Shown here: positions 25,629 through 33,958 of the stretch, piece by piece
Position numbering within the stretch: the stretch's first letter is position 1
How the letters are laid out: each line of letters begins with the position of its first letter
From: Flavobacterium sp. GT3R68
GTDB lineage: Bacteria; Bacteroidota; Bacteroidia; Flavobacteriales; Flavobacteriaceae
Length of the DNA stretch: 64,000 nt
Direction of reading: 5' to 3'
Assembly (NCBI RefSeq): GCF_007109225.1
Contig: NZ_VJZK01000004.1
Coordinates: 270,442-334,441, forward strand
Made by a program: the position numbers and the translations under genes
Notes under the pieces: model-generated
The model's database searches: none
The model's input: the letters and a program-made list of their open reading frames with translations, nothing else
What the model was told of the DNA's origin: nothing

Positions 25629-27308
25629 ATGTCCTTTTCAAACTTATTTAGAAGAAAATCCACTACAACTATATTAAAACAAGGCGGCGATGGTGAAGAA
25701 CATTCCGGTCTTCACAAAGTTTTAACTGTTCGTGACCTTACTTTTTTCGGAATTGCTGCTATTATTGGTGGAGGAACATTCAGTGCTATTGGAAATGCCT
25801 GTTTTTCAGGAGGTCCTGGTGTCGTAATTCTTTATGTTATTTGTGCCATTGCCTGTGGTTTTACAGCCATGTGCTATGCGGAATTTGCTTCCCGTGTTCC
25901 AGTTTCCGGCAGCGCTTATACGTATGCGTATGTTTCTTTCGGGGAAATTTTTGCATGGATTATCGGTTGGGCGTTGATTATGGAATACTCGATTGGAAAC
26001 ATCTATATCGCTTTTTCATGGAGCGGTTATTTTACCAACCTATTGGAAACCTTTTCGATTCATCTGCCTGAATGGCTGACAATCAATTACCAGTCGGCAC
26101 ATTCTGCTTTTCTTGAGAATAAAGCCGGAGAAGGATTCTCAGCGTGGCAAAATGCCCCAATGATCGGTAGTTTGAAAGTGATATTCGACATGCCGGCCGT
26201 TGTTATTAACTTATTGATTACGTATTTGGTTTACAGAGGTACAAAAGAATCCAAGAATATCAGTAACATTATGGTAATGATCAAGTTGGTTATTATTGTA
26301 CTGGTTATTATCGTGGGTGCTTTTTACATTGATATTGACAACTGGACTCCATTTATGCCAAATGGTTTTAAAGGAGTTATGGGCGGTGTTTCGGCAGTGT
26401 TCTTTGCCTATATTGGTTTTGATGCAGTGTCGACCCTTGCAGAAGAAAGCAAGAATCCGCAACGGGATTTACCGCGTGGTATGATTTACTCCTTAGTGAT
26501 ATGCACCGTTGTTTATATTATCCTGGCGTTAATTATTACCGGTATGGTTTCTTATACTTTATTAGGTGTAAGCGATCCTTTGGCAGAAATTTTTGCATTG
26601 AAAGGTGTAAAATGGATGTTATTCATTGTGTCAATTGCAGCGGTAGTGGCGATGACCAGTGTAATGTTGGTGTTCCAGATGGGACAGCCCCGTATCTGGA
26701 TGACCATGAGTCGTGACGGATTAATGCCGAAGAAATTTGCCAATATTCATCCAAAATATAAAACTCCCGGTTTTGCCACTATCGTGACAGGATTGGTTGT
26801 GGGTGTCCCAATTTTCTTCACGGACGAAAACTTTGTATTGGATTTTACCAGTATTGGGACTTTGTTTGCCTTTGTATTGGTGTGCGGTGGGGTTTTAATG
26901 TTATCGCCACAAAGTGAGGCTGAAATCGCAGAGCGTCAGACCAAGGGTAAATTCAAAATTCCGTATATCAATTCCAAATTTATTTTCCCTGTAATTGTTG
27001 TTGGATCAGCCGCTTTGATTTATTATCTGTTTCCAACATTCTTTACTGAGACTTTTGATTTTTCTGGCGATAAAATGGCAACCAATATCACTATGGTCAT
27101 ATTCTTTATATTATGTATCGTAATGGCAGTCATATCGTTTCTTAAAAACTTATCTTTAATCCCACTATTGGGCTTGATTTCCTGCTGCTATTTATTGACC
27201 GGAATGGCAGTTTCCAACTGGAAATGGTTTGGAGTTTGGTTATTAATCGGTTTGGTGTTCTATTTCTGTTATGGATATAAAAACAGTAAACTGAACGCTA
27301 AGAAGTAA
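25629..27308 (+). CDS. APC-family amino-acid permease
   Basis: 559 residues, 12 or more TM helices. The TM1 signature FFGIAAIIGGGTFSAIGNA (about 36-54) contains the unwound G-x-G-x-F substrate-binding helix of APC transporters. GFDAVSTLAEESKNPQRDLP (about 262-281) matches the conserved TM6-TM7 region of the cationic amino-acid transporter group. It is an inner-membrane proton-coupled importer or antiporter; the exact substrate is not visible. A terminator follows at 27326. The gene is divergent from the peroxiredoxin operon. Confidence 0.88.
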   Translation: MSFSNLFRRKSTTTILKQGGDGEEHSGLHKVLTVRDLTFFGIAAIIGGGTFSAIGNACFSGGPGVVILYVICAIACGFTAMCYAEFASRVPVSGSAYTYAYVSFGEIFAWIIGWALIMEYSIGNIYIAFSWSGYFTNLLETFSIHLPEWLTINYQSAHSAFLENKAGEGFSAWQNAPMIGSLKVIFDMPAVVINLLITYLVYRGTKESKNISNIMVMIKLVIIVLVIIVGAFYIDIDNWTPFMPNGFKGVMGGVSAVFFAYIGFDAVSTLAEESKNPQRDLPRGMIYSLVICTVVYIILALIITGMVSYTLLGVSDPLAEIFALKGVKWMLFIVSIAAVVAMTSVMLVFQMGQPRIWMTMSRDGLMPKKFANIHPKYKTPGFATIVTGLVVGVPIFFTDENFVLDFTSIGTLFAFVLVCGGVLMLSPQSEAEIAERQTKGKFKIPYINSKFIFPVIVVGSAALIYYLFPTFFTETFDFSGDKMATNITMVIFFILCIVMAVISFLKNLSLIPLLGLISCCYLLTGMAVSNWKWFGVWLLIGLVFYFCYGYKNSKLNAKK

Positions 27309-27325
27309 GACGATTTTATAAAAAA

Positions 27326-27360
27326 AAATCCGTTTCTAAATACTAGAAACGGATTTTTTT
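27326..27360. terminator. bidirectional terminator
   Basis: A 13-bp stem, AAATCCGTTTCTA / TAGAAACGGATTT with a 5-nt loop, flanked by A and T runs. It serves the permease (plus) and the leucine-rich gene at 27380 (minus). Confidence 0.8.
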
Positions 27361-27379
27361 GTTGAAATAACTGGACTAT

Positions 27380-28414
27380 TTAATTTTTTATAAATTTTGT
27401 TGTCGCTATTCCTTTATCATGAATGATAGTCATGAAATAACATCCAGATTGCAGTTTTGATACATCTAAAATAAAAGAACTATCAAAATTAGGATTTGCA
27501 ACGGTTTGTATATATTGACCAAGGTTATTATAAACATTGATTGATTTTACTGAAATGGCATCTTTGATATTGATAGTAAGTGTGTTTTTTGCAGGATTTG
27601 GATATAATGTAAACGAGGTATTAAAATCAATATCATCAGTGTTTAATAAACAATTTGTATCGCAGGAAGTCGTGAAATTAATACCATTTGTATTAAAATT
27701 AAGTCCGTCATTCACCGCATCAAGTTCACCAGAATCGTAACAAATTGTTGTTAAGGAAGGTAAATTATTAAACATAAAATTATGTAATGGAGGAGGTGTT
27801 AATTTTGCAGTTGCAATTACCTCAGAAATAACATTATTTTTAAGATATAAAGCTTGGAGATTCGGGTTATTACTGCACCAAAGAAATCTAACATTCGTAC
27901 CACACAAATTTATTTCTGTCAAAAGATTATTTTTACATTGAATCTCTTCTAACTGTGATAAATTCTGAAAATTAACATTTGTTATTTGATTGAATGAAAA
28001 CCATAATTCTTTTAAGTGAGTTAAATTTTCAATCTCATTTAATGAAGAAATTTGATTATTACTGCAAATTATCCCTTCCAGATTTGCCAAAGTAGAAAAA
28101 GGTAAATTTGTAATTTGGTTATTTTGGCATTCAATAAATTGAAGATTAGTAAAACTCTCTATTCCTGTCAGATTGGTTATGGTTCGCGAGCTGAGGTGCA
28201 AAGAATAAACAGTTAATGCTTCACTAACTTGAATTTCATTATCATTATTTATATCCACTATAATATGAATTCCATTAATATCATCAGCGATACCATTTGA
28301 AGCATCAGCTTCAATAAGTTTGGATTTAAAATTAACATCAGGAATATTAATTATTTGAGCGTTTACTGAAAAATCCAAAATTAAAATGAAGAACATTATA
28401 TGAATTTTTTTCAT
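27380..28414 (-). CDS. secreted leucine-rich-repeat protein with T9SS sorting domain
   Basis: 344 residues. It has a signal peptide (IHIMFFILILDFSVNAQ). An N-terminal motif IPDVNFKSKL is followed by an EF-hand/dockerin-like acidic loop, DINNDNEIQVSEAL. About six irregular LRR turns follow (LQFIECQNNQITNL, LEGIICSNNQISSL and similar). The C-terminal type A T9SS domain (about 265-344) has FTLYPNPAKNTLTI and FIKN at the end. It is exported through T9SS and anchored or released at the surface; the ligand is unknown. It is a paralogue of the gene at 28465, 50 bp upstream on the same strand. Confidence 0.85.
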   Translation of the reverse strand: MKKIHIMFFILILDFSVNAQIINIPDVNFKSKLIEADASNGIADDINGIHIIVDINNDNEIQVSEALTVYSLHLSSRTITNLTGIESFTNLQFIECQNNQITNLPFSTLANLEGIICSNNQISSLNEIENLTHLKELWFSFNQITNVNFQNLSQLEEIQCKNNLLTEINLCGTNVRFLWCSNNPNLQALYLKNNVISEVIATAKLTPPPLHNFMFNNLPSLTTICYDSGELDAVNDGLNFNTNGINFTTSCDTNCLLNTDDIDFNTSFTLYPNPAKNTLTINIKDAISVKSINVYNNLGQYIQTVANPNFDSSFILDVSKLQSGCYFMTIIHDKGIATTKFIKN

Positions 28415-28464
28415 AAAATTTGATGTTTTCGTTGCTACTTCTAGAACGGATTTATTATTGAAAG

Positions 28465-29826
28465 TTACTTGATTTTAATAAATTTCGCTGTTGTTTTTCC
28501 TTTATCAGTAATAATTTTGATGAAGTAATGACCGGCCTGTAATTGTGAAACATCAATCGCGTTAGAAGTATTAAAATTAGGATTTGAAACTGTTTGTATC
28601 ACTTGCCCCACGTTGTTATAAATTGCAAATGATTGTATGTTAATTGGTTCCTTTGCATAAATAGTAAGAGTGTTTTGTGCCGGAATTGGATATAAAGTAA
28701 AATAATTACTAAACTCAAAAGCAGCCGCTTTCATCGTAACAACTGTAGAACAAGTCGGCCCGGTATATATAATTACATTCCCGCTACTGTTATAATTAGT
28801 GTAGGCCAGGTTATTTTCCTCTCCGGCATCAACGCAAATGGAAGTAAGTAACGGTAAATTATCAAATCGGAATGCAAAAAATAACATGTCAGGGTCGCTG
28901 GTTGAACCTACATTATTTTTCACGTTAATAGAAGTAAGATTAGGATTGTCAGAACAAAATAATTGTGTAACTCCTGATTGGCTGCAATTTATGGAGGAAA
29001 CTAATGTAGAGTTCATACCTAAGTATGTTAATAAATTAAAATTAGTTACATTAATACTGGAAATTGGATTTAAACTACAGTCTAAATAGTCAATAATCGA
29101 AGCTATTGGAAGCAAATTTATTGAAGTAATATTATTGTTTGAAATATTTAAATAATGTAAGTTAATCAAACCGCTTAAATCAATAGAATTTAAATTGTTA
29201 TTTGCACATACGATTTCGCTAAGACTAGTAACATTTGCTATATTAAAATTTGTTAATTGGTTGTCATTGCATAAAACATATTTAATGTTATTTAAACCTG
29301 ATAAATCCAACGTACTGATAGCATTATTTTGACAAAATAAGGTCTCTAAATTGGTCAGACCGTTTACATTTAATGATGTTAAGGAGTTGTAATAACAAAA
29401 TAAACTTTTTAAATTTACCAAGCCATTTATATTTAACGAACTGATATTATTACGGCCACAATGAATATTTTCCAATAAGATCAAATTATTTAAATTGAGA
29501 GATGTAATTTGATTGCCATCACAATTTAGTATTTTCAAATTTAAAAAATTTTGAATTCCTTCCAAATCATAAATGTCGTTAATGGTATTGTTGGTTGCTG
29601 TAGAAACATCCAATTGAGAGACACTCAATGCTTCGCCAACTTCAATTTCGGAATTGTTATTTATGTCAATTTTAATGGAACCCCCAACAGAATTTTTAGC
29701 TATGCCATTGGAAGTGCTTGCTGCTAATAGTTTGTTTTTAAAAGCTGCATCCGGAATAGTAATAATTTGCGCAGAACTGCCCAAGCTAAATAACGCCAGA
29801 AGAAGAAAATAAGTGATAATTTTCAT
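28465..29826 (-). CDS. secreted leucine-rich-repeat protein with T9SS sorting domain (paralogue)
   Basis: 453 residues with the same layout as its neighbour: signal peptide (FLLLALFSLGSSAQ), IPDAAFKNKLL, the acidic loop DINNNSEIEVGEAL, then about ten LRR turns of about 21 residues (LKSLFCYYNSLTSLNVNGL and similar). The type A T9SS C-terminal domain (about 375-453) has FTLYPIPAQNTLTI and ends KFIKIK. The more numerous LRRs suggest expansion after gene duplication. Its role in adhesion or binding is inferred from family and location. Confidence 0.85.
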   Translation of the reverse strand: MKIITYFLLLALFSLGSSAQIITIPDAAFKNKLLAASTSNGIAKNSVGGSIKIDINNNSEIEVGEALSVSQLDVSTATNNTINDIYDLEGIQNFLNLKILNCDGNQITSLNLNNLILLENIHCGRNNISSLNINGLVNLKSLFCYYNSLTSLNVNGLTNLETLFCQNNAISTLDLSGLNNIKYVLCNDNQLTNFNIANVTSLSEIVCANNNLNSIDLSGLINLHYLNISNNNITSINLLPIASIIDYLDCSLNPISSINVTNFNLLTYLGMNSTLVSSINCSQSGVTQLFCSDNPNLTSINVKNNVGSTSDPDMLFFAFRFDNLPLLTSICVDAGEENNLAYTNYNSSGNVIIYTGPTCSTVVTMKAAAFEFSNYFTLYPIPAQNTLTIYAKEPINIQSFAIYNNVGQVIQTVSNPNFNTSNAIDVSQLQAGHYFIKIITDKGKTTAKFIKIK

Positions 29827-29882
29827 GAGAAAGATTTAGATGCCAAAGATAGTAATTTCTGTAAGATAATTGTTAAAATAAT

Positions 29883-29915
29883 AAAAAACCGTCTGAAATT
29901 TCTTTCAAACAGTTT
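29883..29915 (-). terminator. terminator left by a decayed gene
   Basis: On the minus strand a 13-bp stem (two G-T wobbles) is followed by TTTTTTATT. It lies 21 bp after the stop of the PLP-enzyme remnant at 29937, whose original terminator it must have been. No intact gene now uses it. Confidence 0.7.
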
Positions 29916-29936
29916 GACTTGTAAGTAAGCTGTAAA

Positions 29937-30269
29937 CTATTGTATTGCAGTAGTTTCTGAATTTAAAACGCTCAGTTCGGTCATGCAGGCCTGCATCATT
30001 TCAAAGGTGCGTTGGACACCATTATCCAGTCCGATAGAAAACCGGATCAAACCAACTGCCAGTTCCATTTCATCTTGTTCTTATAACGGAATTTATGATG
30101 AAGTCAAAGTTCCCGGAGCACTGAGCAAAGTTTTGTAAAATTCTAAACTAGGTTTCGCTCTTGCATCAATTCCATTATTTCATTCGCTTGTCCAGTGTTC
30201 CCACATCCAAAGTCATCATTCCTCAAAACCATACTCAGGAATAATCTTGTTTTTATAAGCTTCACTCAT
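29937..30269 (-). pseudogene. remnant of a methionine gamma-lyase / cystathionine gamma-synthase-like gene
   Basis: Reading the minus strand in shifting frames gives pieces of the C-terminal third of a Cys/Met-metabolism PLP enzyme: SEAYKNKIIPEYGFEE, then (after stops) PSLEFYKTLLSAPGTLTSS, then EQDEMELAVGLIRFSIGLD and VQRTFEMMQACMTELSVL to a TAG at 29937. At least three stops or frameshifts interrupt it. The N-terminal two thirds, including the PLP lysine, are missing. Such genes are often divergent from an Lrp/AsnC regulator in this group, and one lies at 30407. The family call rests on these peptides; the exact enzyme is uncertain. Confidence 0.8.
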
Positions 30270-30323
30270 AAGCAGTCAAAAGTCAATAAAATCAAATAAT
30301 TAGATTATAAAACTATAAAATGC

Positions 30324-30372
30324 TATTTTTGAAGTTAAATTTACACAACAATTGTTTAATATTTAGCAATTG
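30324..30372 (+). promoter_or_regulatory. promoter and possible Lrp operator
   Basis: TATTTTTG at 30324-30331 fits the -7 consensus TAnnTTTG. Downstream, two CAATTG palindromes at 30349-30354 and 30367-30372 are spaced 18 bp apart. This lies in the former divergent region between the dead PLP gene and the regulator at 30407, so it is a reasonable autoregulatory site. Inference only. Confidence 0.3.
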
Positions 30373-30406
30373 CCGATTATCTTAAAGCGGCTTAAAACCA
30401 AAAATT

Positions 30407-30865
30407 ATGGCATTAGATAACATAGATACCAAACTGCTGGGGTTGCTTCAGGAAGACAGTAAGAAAACCACGAAAGAATTATCCTTAAAACTAAATCTTT
30501 CCGTTACGGCGGTGTACGAACGGATTAAAAAACTCGAAAAAGAAGGCATCATCAGTAAATATGTAGCGTTGCTGAATCGGAGCAAAATCCAGAAAGGATT
30601 CGTTGTGTTTTGCCATCTCAAACTGACGCAGCATACCAAAGAATTCATTACCCAATTCGAAAAAGAGGTCGTTCAGCTGAATGAGGTATTGGAATGTTTT
30701 CACGTTAGCGGGGATTACGATTACATTCTCAAAATTTGTGTCAAGGACATGGAAGAATATAGGGAATTTATGGTGACCAAACTGACAACCTTGCAGCACA
30801 TCGGAAGTACACACAGTACGTTTATGATCGGTGAAGTAAAAAATACCACAATCTATAATTTATAG
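30407..30865 (+). CDS. Lrp/AsnC-family transcriptional regulator
   Basis: 152 residues. The N-terminal winged helix-turn-helix (about 1-60) has TKLLGLLQEDSKKTTKELS and LSVTAVYERIKKLEKEGII. The C-terminal RAM/AsnC ligand domain (about 70-145) has VLECFHVSGDYDYILKI. It senses an amino acid and usually forms octamers. The likely former target is the divergent PLP enzyme gene, now a remnant at 29937-30269, which would leave this regulator an orphan or free for other targets. Confidence 0.9.
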   Translation: MALDNIDTKLLGLLQEDSKKTTKELSLKLNLSVTAVYERIKKLEKEGIISKYVALLNRSKIQKGFVVFCHLKLTQHTKEFITQFEKEVVQLNEVLECFHVSGDYDYILKICVKDMEEYREFMVTKLTTLQHIGSTHSTFMIGEVKNTTIYNL

Positions 30866-30908
30866 AAAAAACTGTCTGAATTTTCATTAGTTTGAGCCAT
30901 AAATTTTA

Positions 30909-30916
30909 TAAATTTG
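30909..30916 (+). promoter_or_regulatory. candidate -7 box for the DUF1579 gene
   Basis: TAAATTTG fits TAnnTTTG, 27 bp before the ATG at 30944. A TTTG lies 14 bp upstream (30891-30894), closer than the usual -33 spacing. Confidence 0.4.
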
Positions 30917-30943
30917 TACTGATAACCAATTAAATATAATATT

Positions 30944-31540
30944 ATGAAAAGAATAATTTTATTGGCAGGTTTTATGGTTGCTTTCTCATTCAGCCTTCAG
31001 GCTCAAACGCCTAATAAGGAGGAAATGATGAAATCCTGGGGAAAATACATGGCACCGGGAGAAATGCATAAAATGCTCAGTTCCACTGATGGTGTCTGGA
31101 CAGAAGACATTACGATGTGGATGGATCCTTCGGCACCACCGACAAAAAGTAAAGCCAAAGCCACTAACCGAATGATTATGGGCGGCAGATATCAGGAATC
31201 CAAACACGTTGGTACATTTGACGGAAAAAAATTTGAGGGGTTTGGGACCCTAGGTTATGACAATGCAAAAAAAGTATTTCAAAGCACCTGGATCGATAAC
31301 ATGGGTACAGGAACAATGTTTATGGAAGGAACTTGGGATGCCGCAACAAAAACGGTAAATTTCAAAGGAAAATGTGTCGATCCAAGCAGTGGCCAGGAAA
31401 TGGATGTGAGGGAGGTTTACACAATGATGGATAATAACAATCATAAGATGACAATGTATATGACGATGCCGGGGCAATCCGAAATGAAAACCATGGAAAT
31501 CCTTTTAAAAAGAGTAGGGAACCAGCCGGTAAAAAAATAA
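30944..31540 (+). CDS. exported DUF1579-family protein
   Basis: 198 residues with a signal peptide (ILLAGFMVAFSFSLQAQ). The mature part is a DUF1579-type beta-barrel: GVWTEDITMWMDPSAPPTKSKAKA, RMIMGGRYQESKHVG, FEGFGTLGYDN and STWIDNMGTGTM are characteristic strand motifs. It probably acts in the periplasm; the ligand is unknown. It is a single gene with its own promoter candidate and terminator. Confidence 0.8.
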   Translation: MKRIILLAGFMVAFSFSLQAQTPNKEEMMKSWGKYMAPGEMHKMLSSTDGVWTEDITMWMDPSAPPTKSKAKATNRMIMGGRYQESKHVGTFDGKKFEGFGTLGYDNAKKVFQSTWIDNMGTGTMFMEGTWDAATKTVNFKGKCVDPSSGQEMDVREVYTMMDNNNHKMTMYMTMPGQSEMKTMEILLKRVGNQPVKK

Positions 31541-31561
31541 GAATAATTAATTCTGATTCTC

Positions 31562-31596
31562 AAAAAGGGACAGCTGCATTTCGGCTGTCCCTTTTT
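31562..31596 (+). terminator. rho-independent terminator
   Basis: A 13-bp stem, AAAAAGGGACAGC / GCTGTCCCTTTTT with a 9-nt loop, ending in T residues. It ends the DUF1579 transcript. Confidence 0.85.
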
Positions 31597-31641
31597 ATAT
31601 TATTTCCTTAGTAAACGATCCGCTTTATGAACAAAATTCAT

Positions 31642-31649
31642 TAATTTTG
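31642..31649 (+). promoter_or_regulatory. candidate -7 box for lpdA
   Basis: TAATTTTG fits TAnnTTTG, 43 bp before the lpdA ATG; no clear -33 element. Confidence 0.3.
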
Positions 31650-31692
31650 TCACGCAATTTTTAAAAAAAAACACAACAAAATAAAATAAACT

Positions 31693-33096
31693 ATGAGTTC
31701 ATTTGATGTAGTCATTATAGGTTCTGGTCCCGGAGGATATGTAGCAGCCATCCGTTGCGCGCAATTAGGAATGAAAACTGCCATTATCGAGAAGTATTCA
31801 ACGCTGGGAGGAACTTGTCTTAACGTAGGTTGTATTCCTTCAAAAGCGTTATTGGCATCTTCTCACCACTTTGACGAGATTGCTCATTTTGCTGACCACG
31901 GAATCGAAATTTCCGGTGACGTAAAAGTGAACCTGGAAAAAATGATTGCTCGCAAACAGGCGGTAGTTGACCAGACTTCTGGCGGAGTGAAATTCCTGAT
32001 GGATAAAAATAAAATCACTGTTTTTGAAGGAATCGGATCTTTTGTTGATGCTACTCATGTGGCTGTTGCCAAAGCTGACGGAACTGCTGAAACCTTAGAA
32101 GCTAAAAATATTATCATAGCGACCGGTTCTAAACCATCTTCGCTGCCTTTTATCCAAATAGACAAAGAAAGAATCATTACTTCAACCGAAGCATTGAAAC
32201 TTAAAGAAGTGCCAAAACACCTTGTTATTATTGGAGGTGGTGTTATCGGAATCGAATTAGGACAAGTATACCTTCGTTTGGGAGCACAGGTTTCGGTAGT
32301 GGAATTCATGGACCGGATCATCCCGGGAATGGACGCTTCATTATCTAAAGAATTAACCAAAGTCCTGAAAAAACAAGGAATGAAATTTTACGTTTCACAC
32401 AAAGTGAAATCAGTGGAAAGAAATGGGGATATAGTTGCTGTTCAGGCAGAGAATGCAAAAGGGGAAACCATTACGTTGGAAGGTAATTACGCTTTAGTTT
32501 CTGTGGGCCGTCGTCCGTACACAGATGGATTGAATGCCGATAAAGCCGGTGTGAAAATTTCTGACAGAGGACAAGTGGAAGTAAACGATCACCTGCAGAC
32601 TTCAGCTGCTAATATTTATGCTATCGGAGATGTAGTTCGTGGTGCAATGTTGGCGCATAAAGCCGAAGAAGAAGGGGTAATGGTTGCTGAAATTCTTGCC
32701 GGACAAAAACCTCATATTGATTATAACCTGATTCCTGGTGTGGTGTATACCTGGCCGGAGGTTGCTGCGGTTGGACAAACAGAAGAGCAATTGAAAGCTT
32801 CCGGTGTCGAATTTAAAGCGGGTAGTTTCCCATTCAAAGCATTAGGCCGTGCCCGTGCGGGTGGTGATCTGGACGGATTTGTGAAAATTCTTGCTGACGC
32901 CAAGACCGATGAAGTGTTGGGTGTTCACATGATTGGGGCCCGTTGTGCCGATTTAATTGCTGAAGCAGTTACTGCAATGGAATTTAAAGCCTCTGCTGAA
33001 GATATCTCCAGAATGTCACACGCGCATCCAACTTTTGCGGAAGCAATCAAAGAAGCGGCTCTTGCTGCAACTGATAACAGAGCGTTGCATGTTTAA
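31693..33096 (+). CDS. lpdA: dihydrolipoyl dehydrogenase (E3)
   Basis: 467 residues. An FAD-binding GSGPGGYVAA motif lies near the start, and the redox-active disulfide is C42/C47 in GGTCLNVGCIPSK. The NAD-binding GGGVIGIELG comes at about 180-190, and the dimerisation domain has the catalytic HAHPTFAE near 444-451. It reoxidises dihydrolipoamide of pyruvate and 2-oxoglutarate dehydrogenase and the glycine cleavage system. Full length and normal. It is a lone gene with its own terminator, and is not next to the E1/E2 genes here. Confidence 0.95.
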   Translation: MSSFDVVIIGSGPGGYVAAIRCAQLGMKTAIIEKYSTLGGTCLNVGCIPSKALLASSHHFDEIAHFADHGIEISGDVKVNLEKMIARKQAVVDQTSGGVKFLMDKNKITVFEGIGSFVDATHVAVAKADGTAETLEAKNIIIATGSKPSSLPFIQIDKERIITSTEALKLKEVPKHLVIIGGGVIGIELGQVYLRLGAQVSVVEFMDRIIPGMDASLSKELTKVLKKQGMKFYVSHKVKSVERNGDIVAVQAENAKGETITLEGNYALVSVGRRPYTDGLNADKAGVKISDRGQVEVNDHLQTSAANIYAIGDVVRGAMLAHKAEEEGVMVAEILAGQKPHIDYNLIPGVVYTWPEVAAVGQTEEQLKASGVEFKAGSFPFKALGRARAGGDLDGFVKILADAKTDEVLGVHMIGARCADLIAEAVTAMEFKASAEDISRMSHAHPTFAEAIKEAALAATDNRALHV

Positions 33097-33120
33097 GGCT
33101 TTAAAAATTTCTATTATAAA

Positions 33121-33147
33121 AAAAAACCGTCATCTGACGGTTTTTTT
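33121..33147. terminator. bidirectional terminator
   Basis: AAAAAACCGTC and GACGGTTTTTTT form a stem between lpdA (plus) and the convergent DoxX-like gene (minus). Confidence 0.8.
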
Positions 33148-33151
33148 ATGC

Positions 33152-33532
33152 TTATTCTTTAGCAACAAATATTCCTTTGTAATTGTTCCAATGACGGTAT
33201 ATCAAAAATAAATTCCCTAAAAATAAAAATAGGGCAACCGGAATTCCTTCAGGCGACATAAAAAAGTTGATAAATAAGATATTTATCGTAATCGGTAAAA
33301 TCAGGAGGCTGGCTAATGTTACATAACGACCGGAAACAAAGGCTATACCACAAAGTAATTCAATGGATTTAGCTAGTGGCATCAGATAGGTAGATGCCAC
33401 CAATCCCACTTGAAAAGCTTTAAAGTTACCGGTTACTACCGGTTCTGGAGCTAAATTTAAGAAGTAACTGATGGAGGCGAAGAGAAGTAAAAGGCCAATC
33501 AATACACGAACAATAATGGTTGCGATTTTCAT
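33152..33532 (-). CDS. DoxX-like membrane protein
   Basis: 126 residues, four TM helices (about 5-20, 48-66, 72-92, 96-112). The early VRVLIGLLLLFASISYF and middle MPLAKSIELLCGIAFVSGRY fit the DoxX/SURF4-like family. Members sit in the inner membrane and are linked to redox or sulfur stress in some species; the function here is unknown. Confidence 0.78.
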   Translation of the reverse strand: MKIATIIVRVLIGLLLLFASISYFLNLAPEPVVTGNFKAFQVGLVASTYLMPLAKSIELLCGIAFVSGRYVTLASLLILPITINILFINFFMSPEGIPVALFLFLGNLFLIYRHWNNYKGIFVAKE

Positions 33533-33958
33533 AATAAGGCAGTTTTGGTTGGTTAATAGATGTACTCGTCGTTACTGTTTTTGATTGGATACTTTACTTC
33601 CTGATGCTAATTTTTCAGGCGTAATTTTAATCGAAACTATAGGGTCTTATAGTGCGGATTATTGCATACTTTTAATTAAAGCTGTCGAATCACTATCAAA
33701 GATACAATATTATAGTTAAATTAAAAAGAAAATGCTATCGAACCGATGTATTTATTTTCTTATTTTTTTGAATTCTTTTTATAATGAATTAAATGACAAT
33801 TCCTATTAAAGCCAAAGCCCATAACTGCCCTTATCGATAATTAAATCAGGTTTTTATGTGAATATGATTTCATCGTAAAAAGCGTGACAATTTTTTGCAA
33901 TAATCCCATCACGCGAAAATTTTTATTGTAATTTTGAATTTCATAAATATTCTGTTTT
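33533..33958. other. intergenic gap between divergent doxX-like and pabB genes
   Basis: About 425 bp without a convincing gene. The only structure I see is an inverted repeat GCGTGA / TCACGC at about 33886-33917 with a long loop, just before pabB. It could be an operator or a chance match. Confidence 0.3.

Noticed and set aside
33886..33917. Riboswitch upstream of pabB
   Set aside because: Only a 6-bp inverted repeat with a long loop is seen; no recognisable riboswitch core.
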